This document shows positions 37,423 to 48,850 of a stretch of DNA of 64,000 bases, in pieces. Each line of letters opens with the position of its first letter. Position 1 is the stretch's first letter. The notes beneath the pieces are model-generated. The model saw only the letters and a list, made by a program, of their open reading frames with translations, did no database searches and was not told where the DNA came from. A program made the position numbers and the translations under genes. The DNA comes from Epinephelus fuscoguttatus (taxonomy: Eukaryota > Chordata > Actinopteri > Perciformes > Serranidae): contig NC_064755.1 of NCBI RefSeq assembly GCF_011397635.1, positions 23,511,559 through 23,575,558 on the forward strand, in the 5' to 3' direction.

Positions 37423-39364
37423 GCCATCACATGACCGGCACAGACTACACATTACACAAAGCCAGTCAGTCAAACCACAAGGTGAAAGTTGCCCCTATCC
37501 AAGAAACTTTTTGACACAGCTGATGATAGCCTATGCTGACGTTGTTTCCATAAAAATGCTACAAAGCTGCAGCCTATACTGTAAGTGTGACCAGGAACAG
37601 CTTTCACCTGCTTTAGGACTCGTACATAACTCAAGTCTTTCAACATAATTTCTCTAAACAATCAAACAGATTGGACCATACACGGGAAAACTGTTTAACA
37701 CAAGAAGGATCATGGGCAGCATTAACTAACAGCCCAGGTGCAACAAGACCGAACACTCACACGATACTGTAGGTCAATGGAGGAGCTCACTCATATCGTT
37801 TCACAGGACAGTGGACGAGCTACATTAAGACGTCGTGTGTTTGTGTGCGCTGCACTCACCAGGGTTGTGTATACGGTCCAGTAGTTTGACAGAGCGGGCG
37901 CTGACAACTCCACCGACGTGAACCAGAAAACCAGGTGGGAAAGACGTCAAGGTGAAGAAGGGGAACTCCTGGAGACAGAAAACAGTCAAGTCACTTGTGG
38001 TAGGGGAAAAAACACTCTTGATTGTGACAATGTTTTCTTCCTTATTATTGTCAGTGACTGCTCCTTGATTCTTTTAAGGTGTTTTTTTATGACTTAAAGT
38101 TCAAATATTACTTTTTGTTGGCAGTTTTTCATGTCCCTTTTGGCTCGGTGGAGTAAAAAATGTAAAATGTTATTTCAAGATCTACAGACAGTATATGCTT
38201 TTTTTTTTTAGGCCTTTAGCAACAACAGAATTCTCATCAGGCTTGTGCGGTATCTAGTTTTTCATACCTTCATACTGGGGGGTGCTGGTGATAGAAGTCA
38301 TTGTAGTATGTATGACATAATGTTGCCTACAATGCTGTGTGTCTGATACACAGTTAGACTATTTAGACAAGTCTTGCTGGGTTGAAATACTTACAGCCCG
38401 TAGAATAATGCATAAATAGGAAATAAGCGCTAGTCTTACATAGATTCAGCAGATACCGACACATCAGTGGGCTGAATAGAAATCACGAGCAGGTGGTGGC
38501 ATATTGGCAGTTATATAATTTCAGGTGGCTACTCATAACTCTTTTGGGGCAAATAGTTCGCACAGCTTTGCCTGTGTATATTGGCTCAACTTAATCATCA
38601 GAAAAAAAATCCATAATACTCTCAAACAGGGGCAGATGCATTTTCTTTTTGTCTTGTCCTATGGAGTTACCCTCACACACGCAGTTACTATCTTTCTTAG
38701 CTCAGCTGCCTGTTTCGCCTGAGGAGGCTGACCTCTGGTGGTGCCTGCTGTGTACTACAACACCTTAATACAGCATCTCCATGTCAGTTTAATAGAAAGA
38801 CGAGCATATGCATTTTTGACACCGTTGAAGATCATACCTTCGGGATTTCTAAATACACTGGTATACTATAATATCTTGATACCGCCCAAGCCTAATTCTA
38901 ATAACTAATTATCTAATGTTTTAATAGTGGCTACAGGCACATGAATATAAATATCTTCGAAAAGTGTTCAAAACTGGACACCAAACTTAAAATGAAGTTG
39001 GTGTAATAGAAAAACAAAAAACAGATCTTCGGTCAGGTCTTAGATCAGTACATTTAGAAGTACTGTATCTTTAACTGATGTGTATAAATTTGGGTGATCA
39101 TATTGTTACTGTTATACAAGGAAAAGTGCCAACATGCAGTAAGGATTGAGTGTGATGGTGCCCCCCCATGCAAGGTTTATCCCTGAGGAGTCCCCACTCA
39201 CTCCATTCCAGCCTACACTTGTAGACACAAACTTGAGAGCATTTCAAATAGATCTGGAAGTGATTGAGAAAATTTATTTTAAATAAAGCCTACATATCTG
39301 TGATTCATTCAATCCTTTCAAATCTATATAAATGCATTCATTGGGTTTGGAGTTGAAAGTGAAG

Positions 39365-39411
<47 letters not shown>

Positions 39412-42400
39412 GGTCCTGGCTGAGGATCAGGACTCTGTTTTACATGCTTCTCTGTCCATTAGCTTAACAGCTCGTACCTTCTTCCAGTCAAATAATGTGA
39501 AAGCAAATCCATGCAGTCACTCACAAGAAGAGCTGGAACAACTTGGACTACCTGGTTAGCATCTTGTTATTCATCCTAGGTTAAAGTGATGACCAAGGTT
39601 CACAGAAAATCTGAGGGACATTGTGATTTCCAACCATGCAGGTTTATGTGATGAATGACTTTCGTGGGAGAAAAAAAAAAAAATCAGGTGGGACTACCAA
39701 GGCGTTTCTTTCTTGTCCAGTACTCCAGCAAGGAAGATAGCTACTAATTCGACTGACAGCTCCTCCCACTCTGAGCAAGGAGGCAAGAATGAGGTGATGA
39801 GGTGAGCGTGCTCATTCCCGTTGTTGACACAGGAAAACCAAATCGGACTCGGGAAAAGAAGTCAGAGAGGAGGGAGGTGTTTGACATGAGTATCCAGAAG
39901 GCACACACACGCACAGTCACACATCCCTTCAAACTTGAAGGGAACACAACTCCAAGCCTCCGGCCCTCCACCTAACATGTCTGTGAATCTTTTACAGTGC
40001 GGTGGGTGCTGAGCAAACACACAAGCGGGAGTCACACAAGGACCCGCTGCCATGTTGCTCAACCCAGCCTGCCCCTCTGAGATCTACAAACAGCAAAGGA
40101 GGGACGGGTTAGGAGTTGATTCAGACTTGGTGGTGGCCCTCAGCTGGTCAGGGTGTTAGGGTAAAGGTGGAGGGTGAGAAAGAGAGTGTCACACTGATGG
40201 GACATACCCTGGCGTTTAACAATAACCCAGAGGAGGACGCTCCCTGAGTAGCACAAATGGTCAAGAGGACAGAGAAAGGGAACATTACTTGCTCTTACAC
40301 AGACCCACTCCCCATCAAACACTTAAGTGTAAATTAGTGATCTTTCACAAAGAATGCAGCTGTGTGGAAAGAAGTGTGCAACACAGAATAACAGTCTGAT
40401 CCTACGTGCAGACATGTGAGGCTGATACGAAATGCAAACAGGACATCAATTGTCAAAAATGCCACGCCTAGCTCGCTACTTTAACTTGTGTTGCTGCTTA
40501 AGGCTTTAAAAAAAGTGCTATATATTTTTTTCTACTGTATTCCACTGCAGTTATGTAGCCAGTCAATCAAGGTACAGCCTGAAACAGAACACCGTGAATG
40601 TGTATGTGAAATTCAGTGAAACTGAACACTTGTGTTTTGCAGTACATGTCGGTCTCAAATGTCTGCGTGAGTCGGTAAATACATGTATGAGCGTATGTGA
40701 GTGTTGAGTAATCGTACCCTCTGCTCAAGAGCCGTCTGCGTTTGCTGTCTGAGTAGGGTCTTCAGAGGCCCTGCCTCCTTCCCGGCGCTGCCCCCACTGC
40801 CCATTCCTGATCACAGAGGAGAGACATTTCGTCACTTTCAACACACAGGTCACTGGACCTAAGAGCCAAACTGTGAGTTGATTATTACATTGCAGTATTA
40901 ATGTTATTATGGCAAACCAAGTGAGCAACAGCTGAAATTGAGAACCTGCTTCTTCCTCATGCTAAGACTAGCCTACCATTAACATTTTCTCTTATTCAGG
41001 CATAAGTACTGGACCTAGAGTAAGGTTTGGGTATGCCTTAAAAACACAGCAACCCACATGCTGGGGTAGGAGAATCCAGAGTAGGACTATTGGTCAGTGG
41101 TGTTGTTACACAATGTGCTCTGGGCAGTCGCACCATGCATGTTGAGTTATTTGTTTCAGATAACACCATTCAAGTCAGTCTGAACAGTCCTGCTGTTGAC
41201 TCCATATACAAGAGAGGCGCCAACGTTACACTGTTGTAAGGTTCTGTTATTTAATGATACACAGCAGTCCTACTATACCAGAGGAGGCTGCCAGCAGCAG
41301 GTCCTCAGTGAAGGACACACTCTTTCTCAGCAAGGCAGAGTCTGAGTGGTTGGTGAAGGGAGGGGGCAGGGTGGTGGCTCTGGGGGCAGAGCCGTGAACA
41401 CAGCCTGCTGAGTCAGTACCAGGAAGGGACAGATTGTCTGCAGAGAGGGTGGGGGAGCTGGGGCAGAGGAAGATCCCAGGCCTGCGTCTCACTTGCTCCA
41501 CTATCCAGTGATAAAAAAAAGATGGAGGGTGCACAGAAAAACACAGATATATTGAGAATGGACAGGCAGAGCAATGAGAGTGGTCAGAAGCACAACAACG
41601 AGGAGGGGGAGAAGGATGTGACGGGGAGGAAGTGGACAGTGGCATAGAGAAAGAATAGCCTGATAATAAGATTAAATTTGCATTTTGTTTCACTTCATTT
41701 ATTGAGCATGAAACTGTTCTCATGTTAGCTGCTTTCTTGTTGATGTTGGTGTTTTGTTTTTGCTCTAACCCCACTGACTGACCTTATCATCTCTGATCAC
41801 TGGAGCGAGTAATGTATCAATCCCACCTACGTGTTTAGTTTGCATGGAGGCTGTGGTGGTAACTCCAAGGTCCAGTGTGAAGGATTTAGGGGGATATATT
41901 CACAGAAATGGAATATATATTTTCATAACTATGTTTTTACCTAAAACTAAGAATCATTCTGGTTTTCGTTACCTGAATGAGCAGTTTATATCTACATACA
42001 GGACAGGTTCTTTTCCAAGGAGTCAACCACATTGTTCTACAGTAGCCCAGAACAGACAAATTAAATCCTGACTCTAGATGCAGCTATTTGCATTTTCACA
42101 TCAACCATCATAGTTCTCCTACATGCATGGCACTGGGGTAAAGTTTCAGTTGGTTGCAATCTGCAACCTCACCACTAGATGCCACTAAATCATACACACC
42201 AGGCCTTTTTCAGGACAAATTAAGAAATTTTAGAGTGAAGAGTAGTTATTACTGCCATCTCTCAAACTACTTGCAATGGCCTGATGCCAATAAAGCCTCC
42301 GCAGGCAATGTTCATTATTCAGAAGGTTCTGGTGTAGCCAGTAAATACCCAGGCCAAAACTTCCCTCTCTGTGCACTAGTCATTGTTTACAGTTTGATTT

Positions 42401-43935
42401 GCAACTTGAGAAAGGCCCAGACAAAATTTCAGCTACTTTGTATGAAGAGATCCCTGCATATGAATGCAGATAAATAAGAGAAGCCTAATAAAAAGCCAAT
42501 TTGTCGCCAGACAATAGCTGATGGTTTCCAACATTGGATTTTGGCTGATGTGTACTGCTTCTTTTGCTCTCCACACGGACTATTAAACTGTATGCAAACA
42601 AAGCCAGGTCAAACATGACTGGGCAATACTTTTCAGACTACAAACAGAAAGCAGAACGCTTCCAATACCAAAATCTTGTCCTGTTGCCTACAGATTTTAC
42701 ATATGTAAAAATATCTGTTTATAAAGATTATTATTTTTGTTAGTCAACTTACAATGACCTGTACAACTGCGTCTATCTCATCCATGTTTGCAGCTATTTT
42801 TAATTAATGAAGCTAGCAAGCTGTGCAAAAAGATAACACCTTCATAGTTTTGATTGATTGATTGTTTCTCCGAATAGTGTGAAAATATCAGTGGGCACAA
42901 CACCAGAGTCATTTGAACTGCAGGACAAATTGGAGATGTGGAAGTTAATTCAGAGGTTTGGACTGAGCTATAGAAAGGAAGTATGCAAAGTATATGGAGG
43001 GCATGTTACCACAACTGAGTGAGAGAAGGAAAAGGAGCAAAAATGGAAGCATGAAAGCAGAATATCAGAAATATATAAGAGAGAAGGGGAAATATGAAAA
43101 AGAAAAGTAGAGGAGTGAGAACAAGGAGGAGTGAGGTTGGCTTGGAGGACTGCTGGTCCCTTCCTGAGGGGTCAGGAGAGCTGCTCTGGTTAAGAAGGTT
43201 TTTCAGGCTTTAAAGTGTTTATACCTGAACTGCGTTAAAATGTGCACAAGTTATCTTGGGGGCAGAGTTTGACTAAACTTACCTTTTCTTCAATGATTAA
43301 CCATAATGGCTGCTAATGAAAAACTGACCTTAGATCGACAACAGCCCCTCATGAGACACAATGCTTCTATTACAGAAAGCAACAACAGGGGCAAAACTAA
43401 TACAGAGATCTGGTGTGTCTTCATACAATTAGCCATGTTTTGTACAAACTAAATTTGAATATCTTTTTTCCTACAATGGGAAAAAAGAAGACACACCAGG
43501 CCACTGAGGACAACAGGGAGGATGGGACATGGCATAACAAATATTTAGAATAGCATTTACGATAAAACAATGTTAAACTCAACCATGAAAAAATGTAAAA
43601 AATATATTTAAAAAAATAAATAAATAAAAAACCACCACCAGAGTAGCACCACAATGAGGTGAGGGAGAAGGGAGGGGTGAGAGTGGGAGAGGTGGAGGGG
43701 GCCAAGTGTTCTTACCCGTCTTGGGCGTCAAACTGAGGTCTGTGTCTGATGATGAGGACTGGCGGCTGCATGGCTTGGAGGGAGAGAAGGGGGGAGGAGA
43801 GGAGGAGGTGGTGGGAAGGGCTCTGAAAGGGGTTGGCGGGCCGGAGGACGAGATCAGGTCCTCACCAAATACCGGCCTGCCAGGAGAACATGACACACAC
43901 ACCCCCCCCCACATCAGTCACCACCTCACCCTCTG

Positions 43936-43972
<37 letters not shown>

Positions 43973-46900
43973 ATATGGGAGTGGGTCAGTGTTTCCATTA
44001 AGTGGGAAGGTGCCTGTTTTAAAGTGTGATATGTTTGCTTTGGGTGAGGTGTGTTTGAGGTGCTACGATGGCAGGAGAACAAAAAAAAGCAAGCGAAAAT
44101 TAGATAAACACAAATGAAATGCACACACACACACACGCACACAATAAACTAAGGAAAGCAACATGGCAAAACACAAGAAGGTCAAATTCAACAGAGGATG
44201 ACGAGCTGAAGCATGTGTCCCAGGAGAGTGGAAAAAAAGGTCAGGTGACTGTAGAGAGATCACAGGCCCTTGCAGAAGGATGCAACTGGGAACCTGACTG
44301 CCCACACTCTATCACTGGAAAACGATGTGACAGGTGGAGGGATTTGAGGCTAGTATCAACATTTGGACTTTCTCTGACAGACATACAAGGGTCTGCCTTC
44401 CTTCTTTGTCTCGATGCCTCTGTCTACACAAAGGCTTTCTTTGCTACTATGTGGCCGTCAACCTCCCAGACTACAGCAAAAATATATTCATTTTTCTCCT
44501 TCTATATATAAACTTCTCTTTGCATTTCAAACTTCGTCTCTTCCTCTTGTAGCTATTTCCTTCCCTGCCTCTGCGTACCAGTGAAGATGAGTGTGGGAAC
44601 AGAGACAGAGAAGTTCTGGGACAGTCTCTGGGAGCTGCAGGCCGAATGCACTGGGCTGTTGTGGGTGGAGCGGCATCCGTGGGCAAGGGGAGACCTGGGC
44701 CAATCAGCACGTAGAGGGAGGAAGACAGAGGATCGATTTGGACACAAGCAGTGAGAAACGTCCCAATCCAAATGTAGCCAGAGAGCCAGAGAGGGAGAAA
44801 GAGACGCACACAAGAACCAACACCACAACATTGCAATAGAGTGTAAAAGGAGACAAAAAAGGAAAAGAAGTTTTTTACTCCCTCTCTATGCTCCGGTTAT
44901 TCCTTTTAAAGCTGTGTGAAAGCAGCAGGAAACTCATGCATAGCTCTCAGCTAAAGATCTCACACAGACATGCACAACAGGGAGGCAAACACGACAGAAA
45001 AATGTGACAAAGGACCCTATCTCTGAACCCGGCAACTATCGATATCTAGCCACTAGGGGCAAAACTACAGCTGGGTGACATGGAGAAAATCCAGTGTCAT
45101 CATATTTTATTGGTGCTTTCACAAAATATTCACAAACAATCATCAATAATGTGGATATAATGACTAAGTAAGTAAAGGCAAACAATAAAACAGCTAGAAC
45201 AGTCTGGTAAGTTCACTTTACTGTAATGCAGCATTTAAAGCCAGGAAAACTTAACATGTGCAATATTTCAATAATCAAAATCTACAACAATATCTACTCT
45301 CATATCACAATAGCAATATACTGCCCAGTCCGAGTCAATGGATATCAGGATAACTGATATCCAGGCCAAAACTACATCTTCTGTGTGCTGGGTTATTTTT
45401 GTTTACAGTCCATTTAGAAAATTGAGACTCAAGAATGGAGTTGGCGTTAACAGATGACTTCTCTCTATTAAAAGATATCTGCATATGAATGTAGATTAAT
45501 TATAAAATAAGCTGATGTAAAGCTAAATTGTTGTCAGACAATAGCCAATGTGTTCCTCCTCTTATGCTGTAGTACAAACTGTTTACCCGCATGCAGCCAA
45601 AGCCCATTCAAATGTGATTTGTCAATACCACTCAGACAACAAGAGGAAGCCATAACACTTCCTATACAAAATTCTTCCCCTGTTGCATTGATTCTGCATT
45701 CATATGCCGATATTTGTTTATGGAGATTTAAAAGGCCCAAACAGGCACAGGGACAAACTAACCTGTAGAAACACTTTTAAAATGTCTCTAAACAACCACC
45801 ATCGACAGAAAGTTGTGGAGCAGGTGGAACTATTACACAATCACTAAAAGTTGTTCACATCCCTGAAACGCACAATCTCACACCCACTGATGCACAGATA
45901 CAGTATATAAATGCAAAAAAGAGGCACACATGCACTCAGCTATAGTTATGCCTACAGCAATTGGATGAAATCACAAGCTAACCACTCAATAGCCAGGGTG
46001 AGGACACAGAACAAAGTGAATTTGCACATTGTTAGAGGCTGAGCAAAACACGTGTGATACTCACTAAAAGACGCAGCGCTAGAACATGCAGAGGCAGAGC
46101 AGAAAGCCATGCAAGAGCGGTCTAAAAGAGCAGACAAGGGAGGAGGGGGGTTGAGGATGGCTGTGTGTGTACTGTACATGTGTGTGTCTCAGGATATGTT
46201 GTGTGCTGTTAGTTTCATGATGCAATACACATGACACAATAGACACAAACTACAGAGGGGAATCAAAGATTCTGAGACACACACAGGAGTAACTGCTAGA
46301 CTATACACAGGCTAACATCCAGTACATTTGTCCACACGCTCTCCCCTCTCATGCACACACTGCTCATCTCTCCTCAGTCTCACAAACTAGATTTGCAGTG
46401 AAACTTGCACATAAAAAGAGCCAGAGTCCATGCTTGTGTTGTTGGTTCATACTCACTCCTTTCCATCCTTAGAAGGGGAATTGCAGGCATTGGAGGCAGG
46501 GGCTGTGTTAGGGTGAACATGCGTGTTGGTGCCGGGGGCACTTCCGGAGCTGAGTTTGTCCAGTGTGCAGGCAGTACCTATGGCCCGGACCACCAAGCCA
46601 GACTCTCCCTCCAGGTCAAAACACTGCAGGTAGCCCACCACAGCATTCCCACCCATCTCCAGTACCTTAAGCCCTATTTTCCTCTGCAGCTCTCCTAAAG
46701 TGGGAATAACACACAGCCACATTAACAAGAAAGAGGACGAACAGGGGGAACAAATTCCACCTCCACCACACCAACATGAAAAGGGGATCACTGGGAATTT
46801 TCTTACCAGACATAAGAGAGATGAGCCTTTGACGGGCCTCATTAGAAGCCCGAGGAGTTCTTATACGGTCGATCCACTGGTACTCTGGATCTTCATTCAC

Positions 46901-48218
46901 CACAAGTTCCTCCACAAACCCGTGCACCATCACTGCTCTGTAGCACCGTGGAATGGATGTGGCTAGGATACACAATGAGACAAACACCACATAGAGTAAA
47001 TGGATTTTAGAATAAATGGGAAACTTCTTTACAGTCGTCATTCCCCTTTTAGCACATATTCTTAAGTGGCAATTCTTTATTTAAAAATACACTGTTAACA
47101 CTGATGCAGTTTGTAATTTTACTAATCTTGGAAATGACACATTTTTTGCTGGTGCACTCATTATTAACACTGAATAAGAGTATGAACTTTGTGCCTAAAA
47201 TATCATAATTATAATGTCCTCAAATGAAACATCCTCTCAGGTAACTGCCCTTTATACTGTCAGTCAACATTTTATACACCCAAAGTTTGTCTTATTATGT
47301 ATTTTTAAACTGTAACAAACAATTGTGAAGAAAAAAACAAGTCAGACATACTACAGAAGAACTTGACCCCGCAGGATGACTGTCTGAAGCGGTTCAAATC
47401 GTTGAAAAGCTCCACTTTGACGAGGACATTGATTTCCCCTCGGATACCTTACGAAAAAAATAAAGAGATATATAGAATATAATAAGGAAAAGGAATAGTT
47501 CATAAGAGAAAAAACTGTGCAATTATCATGGTCAGATTGGCCTATTTTTGTACCGTGGATTGTATCATAGATGGGAAACCAGCCAGAGATGACAGAGGCA
47601 GCCTCACTGCACAGCAGCGGGTCAATATCAATGTAAACTTTCCCTATGGCATCGTTAGCACTGTAAGTATCGTGGTCCAACACTGTGACCTGCAATGGCT
47701 CATCCTGCAAGTCCTCATCGTCAACCTACACAGTAATAGAAAAGGGAAGGATGACAGAAGGGAGCAGAGATGAGAGGATAGGAATGCTGAAACTTATTGC
47801 AATTCATCCACATTGTGTGATGTGTTAAAATAATAATACCACAGGCTGTGATGTTTAAAGAGAAGCTCACAGGCCTTTTACCTCAAATTTGAACCACTCG
47901 GAGTTCCACTGAGGATTGAGGGATTTGGGACACACATCGGTTTTGAAAGTTGTGTTTCCAAACTTAACCTGGGAAATAAAGGCACAAGACACATCTTTTA
48001 ATGCTTCAATCACTATTAGCAATGATGATGCACCAACTGTATTGAAATGCAAAACATGAGCTGTTATTACAGATGTGAATGGTTTCAGTAAAGGAAAAAA
48101 CAAGTCTTGGTCCTCAAGTTTCACTCACCTCTACAAAAGCATCAGTAAGATCACTGGCTCTGTCCATCACAGGCAAGTGGCGACCTGCCACAATTTTGGC
48201 CTTCAGTTTCCCAGGCAT
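22706..48218 (-). CDS. c2cd5: C2 domain-containing protein 5, complete, 27 coding exons
   Basis: C2CD5 (CDP138, KIAA0528) is an Akt-linked C2 protein acting in GLUT4 vesicle traffic in mammals (known). Exons in order: 48218-48129, 47968-47882, 47725-47554, 47447-47352, 46962-46807, 46694-46457, 43876-43716, 40806-40718, 37968-37860, 33420-33306, 33138-33040, 32912-32801, 32695-32616, 32280-32094, 32007-31843, 29562-29422, 29334-29271, 29110-29049, 27295-27197, 27071-26982, 26864-26789, 26180-26088, 25547-25515, 25258-25157, 23914-23721, 23112-22966, 22831-22706. They sum to 3183 nt, 1060 aa; 1015 aa without the two optional exons (human about 1000). The C2 domain (1-110) keeps D19, D26, D76, D78 and D84, the calcium-site residues. 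CxxC pairs at 480/483 and 501/504 look like a zinc ribbon. Ser-rich linkers follow the first third. The end GDAVICVRETDPE matches the family. Confidence 0.97.
23165..23670. repeat. composite repeat in the c2cd5 intron before the last but two exon
   Basis: It begins with CAGTGGTTCTCAAACTTTTT, a fish repeat terminus, and continues from about 23315 with text matching the element at 13895-14433 (CCCAAAGCATAC, GTGTTGAAGACGACTTGAAA, GTGGAGTCGCCCCCTG). The second part is a partial, diverged copy in the same orientation. Confidence 0.65.
25157..25258 (-). CDS. c2cd5: 102-nt optional exon of c2cd5
   Basis: The exon encodes SVDYGSFADRCSTWLELLR followed by LKAHTIRRGSVKT, which looks like real protein and carries a basophilic kinase-type site (RRGSV). 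It starts and ends in phase 1 (102 nt), so it is frame-neutral. Its acceptor TTCTCTCCAG is preceded by a (CA)n run on the plus strand (25268-25307), a UG repeat in the transcript. Confidence 0.65.
25268..25307 (+). repeat. (CA)n microsatellite before a c2cd5 acceptor
   Basis: Reads as a UG repeat in the c2cd5 transcript, ending about 9 bases before the exon at 25258. Confidence 0.95.
25515..25547 (-). CDS. c2cd5: 33-nt optional exon of c2cd5
   Basis: The exon encodes VPESTNVSSR with phase 1 at both ends. It can therefore be skipped without a frame change. A long (CA)n run (25552-25607) abuts its acceptor, so the pre-mRNA has a UG repeat directly before the AG. I infer alternative use; inclusion has not been shown. 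Confidence 0.6.
25552..25607 (+). repeat. (CA)28 microsatellite abutting a c2cd5 acceptor
   Basis: A pure run that reads as a UG repeat in the c2cd5 transcript, only 4 bases from the exon at 25547. Confidence 0.95.
27591..28573. mobile_element. Tc1/mariner-type relic with AGTTGGG termini, c2cd5 intron
   Basis: The left end TACAACCCCAACTCCAGAAA pairs with the right end CTTTTTTGGAATTGGGGTTG. Inside are transposase remains such as PHFKLSLEIMD, SVMVSGCVSAHGMANLHI and WHLFQGCPCLFQQHNAKS, the last corresponding to the FQQDNAK block with Asp changed to His. It is under 1 kb against about 1.6 kb for a full element, so it is deleted inside and dead. Confidence 0.85.
29748..29847 (+). repeat. paired CA/CG-CA microsatellites
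   Basis: Two alternating purine-pyrimidine runs (about 29748-29771 and 29819-29847, the second beginning GCGCGCGC) separated by about 48 bp of unique sequence. Confidence 0.85.
30404..31499. mobile_element. 1.1-kb hAT-type element with AGGGCTGCACAATAT termini
   Basis: The left end TAGGGCTGCACAATATA and the right end CATATTGTGCAGCCCTA form an inverted pair. The flanks GTATTTAA (30396-30403) and GTTTTTAA (31500-31507) agree at 7 of 8 positions, a target duplication. No transposase was recognised; a GC-richer internal part (30700-30920) may be captured sequence. Confidence 0.85.
34957..35000 (+). other. G-run cluster (G-quadruplex type)
   Basis: TGGGTGGGGGGGGGAGG is followed shortly by GGGGTGGGGTGGGG. 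Four or more G-runs lie on the plus strand, the template strand for c2cd5. Confidence 0.6.
35902..36280. mobile_element. small DNA element with ATCGCAATA-rich interior
   Basis: The ends AGGTGGGGGAAAATC and GTGGTGATTCCCACCT form an imperfect inverted pair. Internal phrases such as ATCGCAGTAATATTG and ATATCGCAACAC are typical of a common teleost hAT-type repeat. Confidence 0.65.
37367..37421 (+). repeat. (CG)n-(CA)n-(CGCA)n microsatellite
   Basis: GCGCGCGCGC, then CACACAC, then about nine CGCA units. Alternating purine-pyrimidine DNA of this kind favours Z-form. Short reading frames across it are artefacts. Confidence 0.9.
38239..38894. mobile_element. hAT-type element with AGGCTTGGGCGGTAT termini
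   Basis: The left end CAGGCTTGTGCGGTATCTAG and the right end ATACCGCCCAAGCCTA are inverted. The flanks ATTCTCAT (38231-38238) and ATTCTAAT (38895-38902) match at 7 of 8 positions. No coding region was recognised. Confidence 0.8.
39366..39411 (+). repeat. (CA)n microsatellite
   Basis: A CA run in a c2cd5 intron, far from any exon. Confidence 0.95.
41279..41457 (-). CDS. c2cd5: candidate alternative exon 7b of c2cd5
   Basis: The frame reads SPTLSADNLSLPGTDSAG and later SDSALLRKSVSFTEDLLLAA, with codon use like the neighbouring exons. It has a good acceptor (CTTCCTCTGCCCCAG) and a donor CTG|GTATAG. Its 179 nt start after two bases of a codon and leave one base, the same phases as exon 7 (43716-43876), so it can replace that exon but not follow it. 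The Ser-rich text suits the linker between the N-terminal part and the core. I did not recognise it from a known isoform. Confidence 0.55.
41868..42215. mobile_element. small DNA element, same family as 7171-7654
   Basis: The left end AGGTCCAGTGTGAAGGATTT continues with AGGGGGATATATTCACAGAA. The right end CTAAATCATACACACCAGGC mirrors it. This fits the family with GTGTGTAGGATTTAG ends, in the opposite orientation to the miox copy. Confidence 0.7.
42340..42760 (+). repeat. interspersed repeat, copy 1 of a pair
   Basis: Shares a run of phrases in the same order with 45360-45730: GGCCAAAACT, TTTACAGT, TGCATATGAATG, CAGACAATAGC, and a final ATATCTGTTTAT/GATATTTGTTTAT. The family is not recognised. 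Confidence 0.6.
43939..43968 (+). repeat. (TG)n microsatellite
   Basis: A TG run about 60 bases upstream (in transcript sense) of the c2cd5 exon 43716-43876; it reads as CA in that transcript. Confidence 0.95.
44579..44634 (-). CDS. c2cd5: candidate alternative exon 7a of c2cd5
   Basis: The 56-nt frame reads SQRLSQNFSVSVPTLIFT, bounded by CCTGCAG before it and ACTG|GTACGC after it. Phases are again 2-in, 1-out, the same as exon 7. It is short, so a chance open stretch is possible, but position, phase and Ser/Thr-rich content fit an isoform exon. Confidence 0.45.
45069..45331. mobile_element. hAT-type non-autonomous element, copy B
   Basis: Shares the interior of the element at 5470-5816: TTGGTGCTTTCACAAAATAT, AATGTGGATATAATGACTAA, AGCTAGAACAGTCTGG/CTAGAACAGTCTGA. 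The ends are more decayed and part of the left region is missing. Confidence 0.75.
45360..45730 (+). repeat. interspersed repeat, copy 2 of a pair
   Basis: Diverged direct copy of the segment at 42340-42760, with the same phrase order. Both lie in introns of c2cd5 around the alternative exon region. Confidence 0.6.
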
Positions 48219-48715
48219 GATTCACTTTTAAGTTGATCTGTGTACAAATATTATTAGTGATAAATGCATCAATGGCTTTTCAACTGACACCTGCAGTAAT
48301 CCACGCTGCTGTCACAACAGTGTAAACTGAACAGGGGGCCACTAAACTACATGGACATATGTTGTTGACAGTGTGGAGAGCCTCTTCCACTATGTAACTT
48401 ACATGTTTATTTGCTAATTAGCTAGCTTCCCCCAGCTAAACTAGAATGCAACGCCCCTAGCTTAGCTCTAAATACCTTATCGACTTGGTACAAAGTTATT
48501 GTCTGTGAACACGACAGCAACTGTCAGTTAGCTAGATTATGTTAGCAGAGCAAAGCTAGCAAGAAAAGCCACTTAGGTTAACTGCATTGCCGTCAATCCC
48601 CTTAGCGCCAACGTTACCTGATCGGCCATGTTTTTACACACGTACTGCAAAGCCAACAACTATGTAACAACTATATTACATTGTTAACTGCCAGTGCAAA
48701 CAGTATCGTCCTTAC

Positions 48716-48850
48716 CAGTGCTACAATATCAACAAACAGCTGTCAAAGAGGCGGTGGGCTCGTTTTACTCGGACATTTTTACTGTTGACAGCCCACAGCT
48801 CGTCTGACCTCCGTGTATCTCCCATAACACGAGACGTTCAGTTCCCAGTA
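48716..48850 (-). other. probable non-coding first exon and promoter side of c2cd5
   Basis: The minus strand has GTTGATATTGTAGCACTG followed by a strong donor GTAAGG at 48715. The coding exon beginning with the ATG at 48218 has an acceptor TACACAG just before 48237, giving 19 nt of leader in that exon. The upstream end of the non-coding exon is not defined; the promoter should lie at about 48.8-49.0 kb. Confidence 0.5.

Noticed and set aside
44591-44839. Plus-strand frame beginning MWEQRQRSSG
   Set aside because: It overlaps the better supported minus-strand exon candidate 7a and has no family resemblance.
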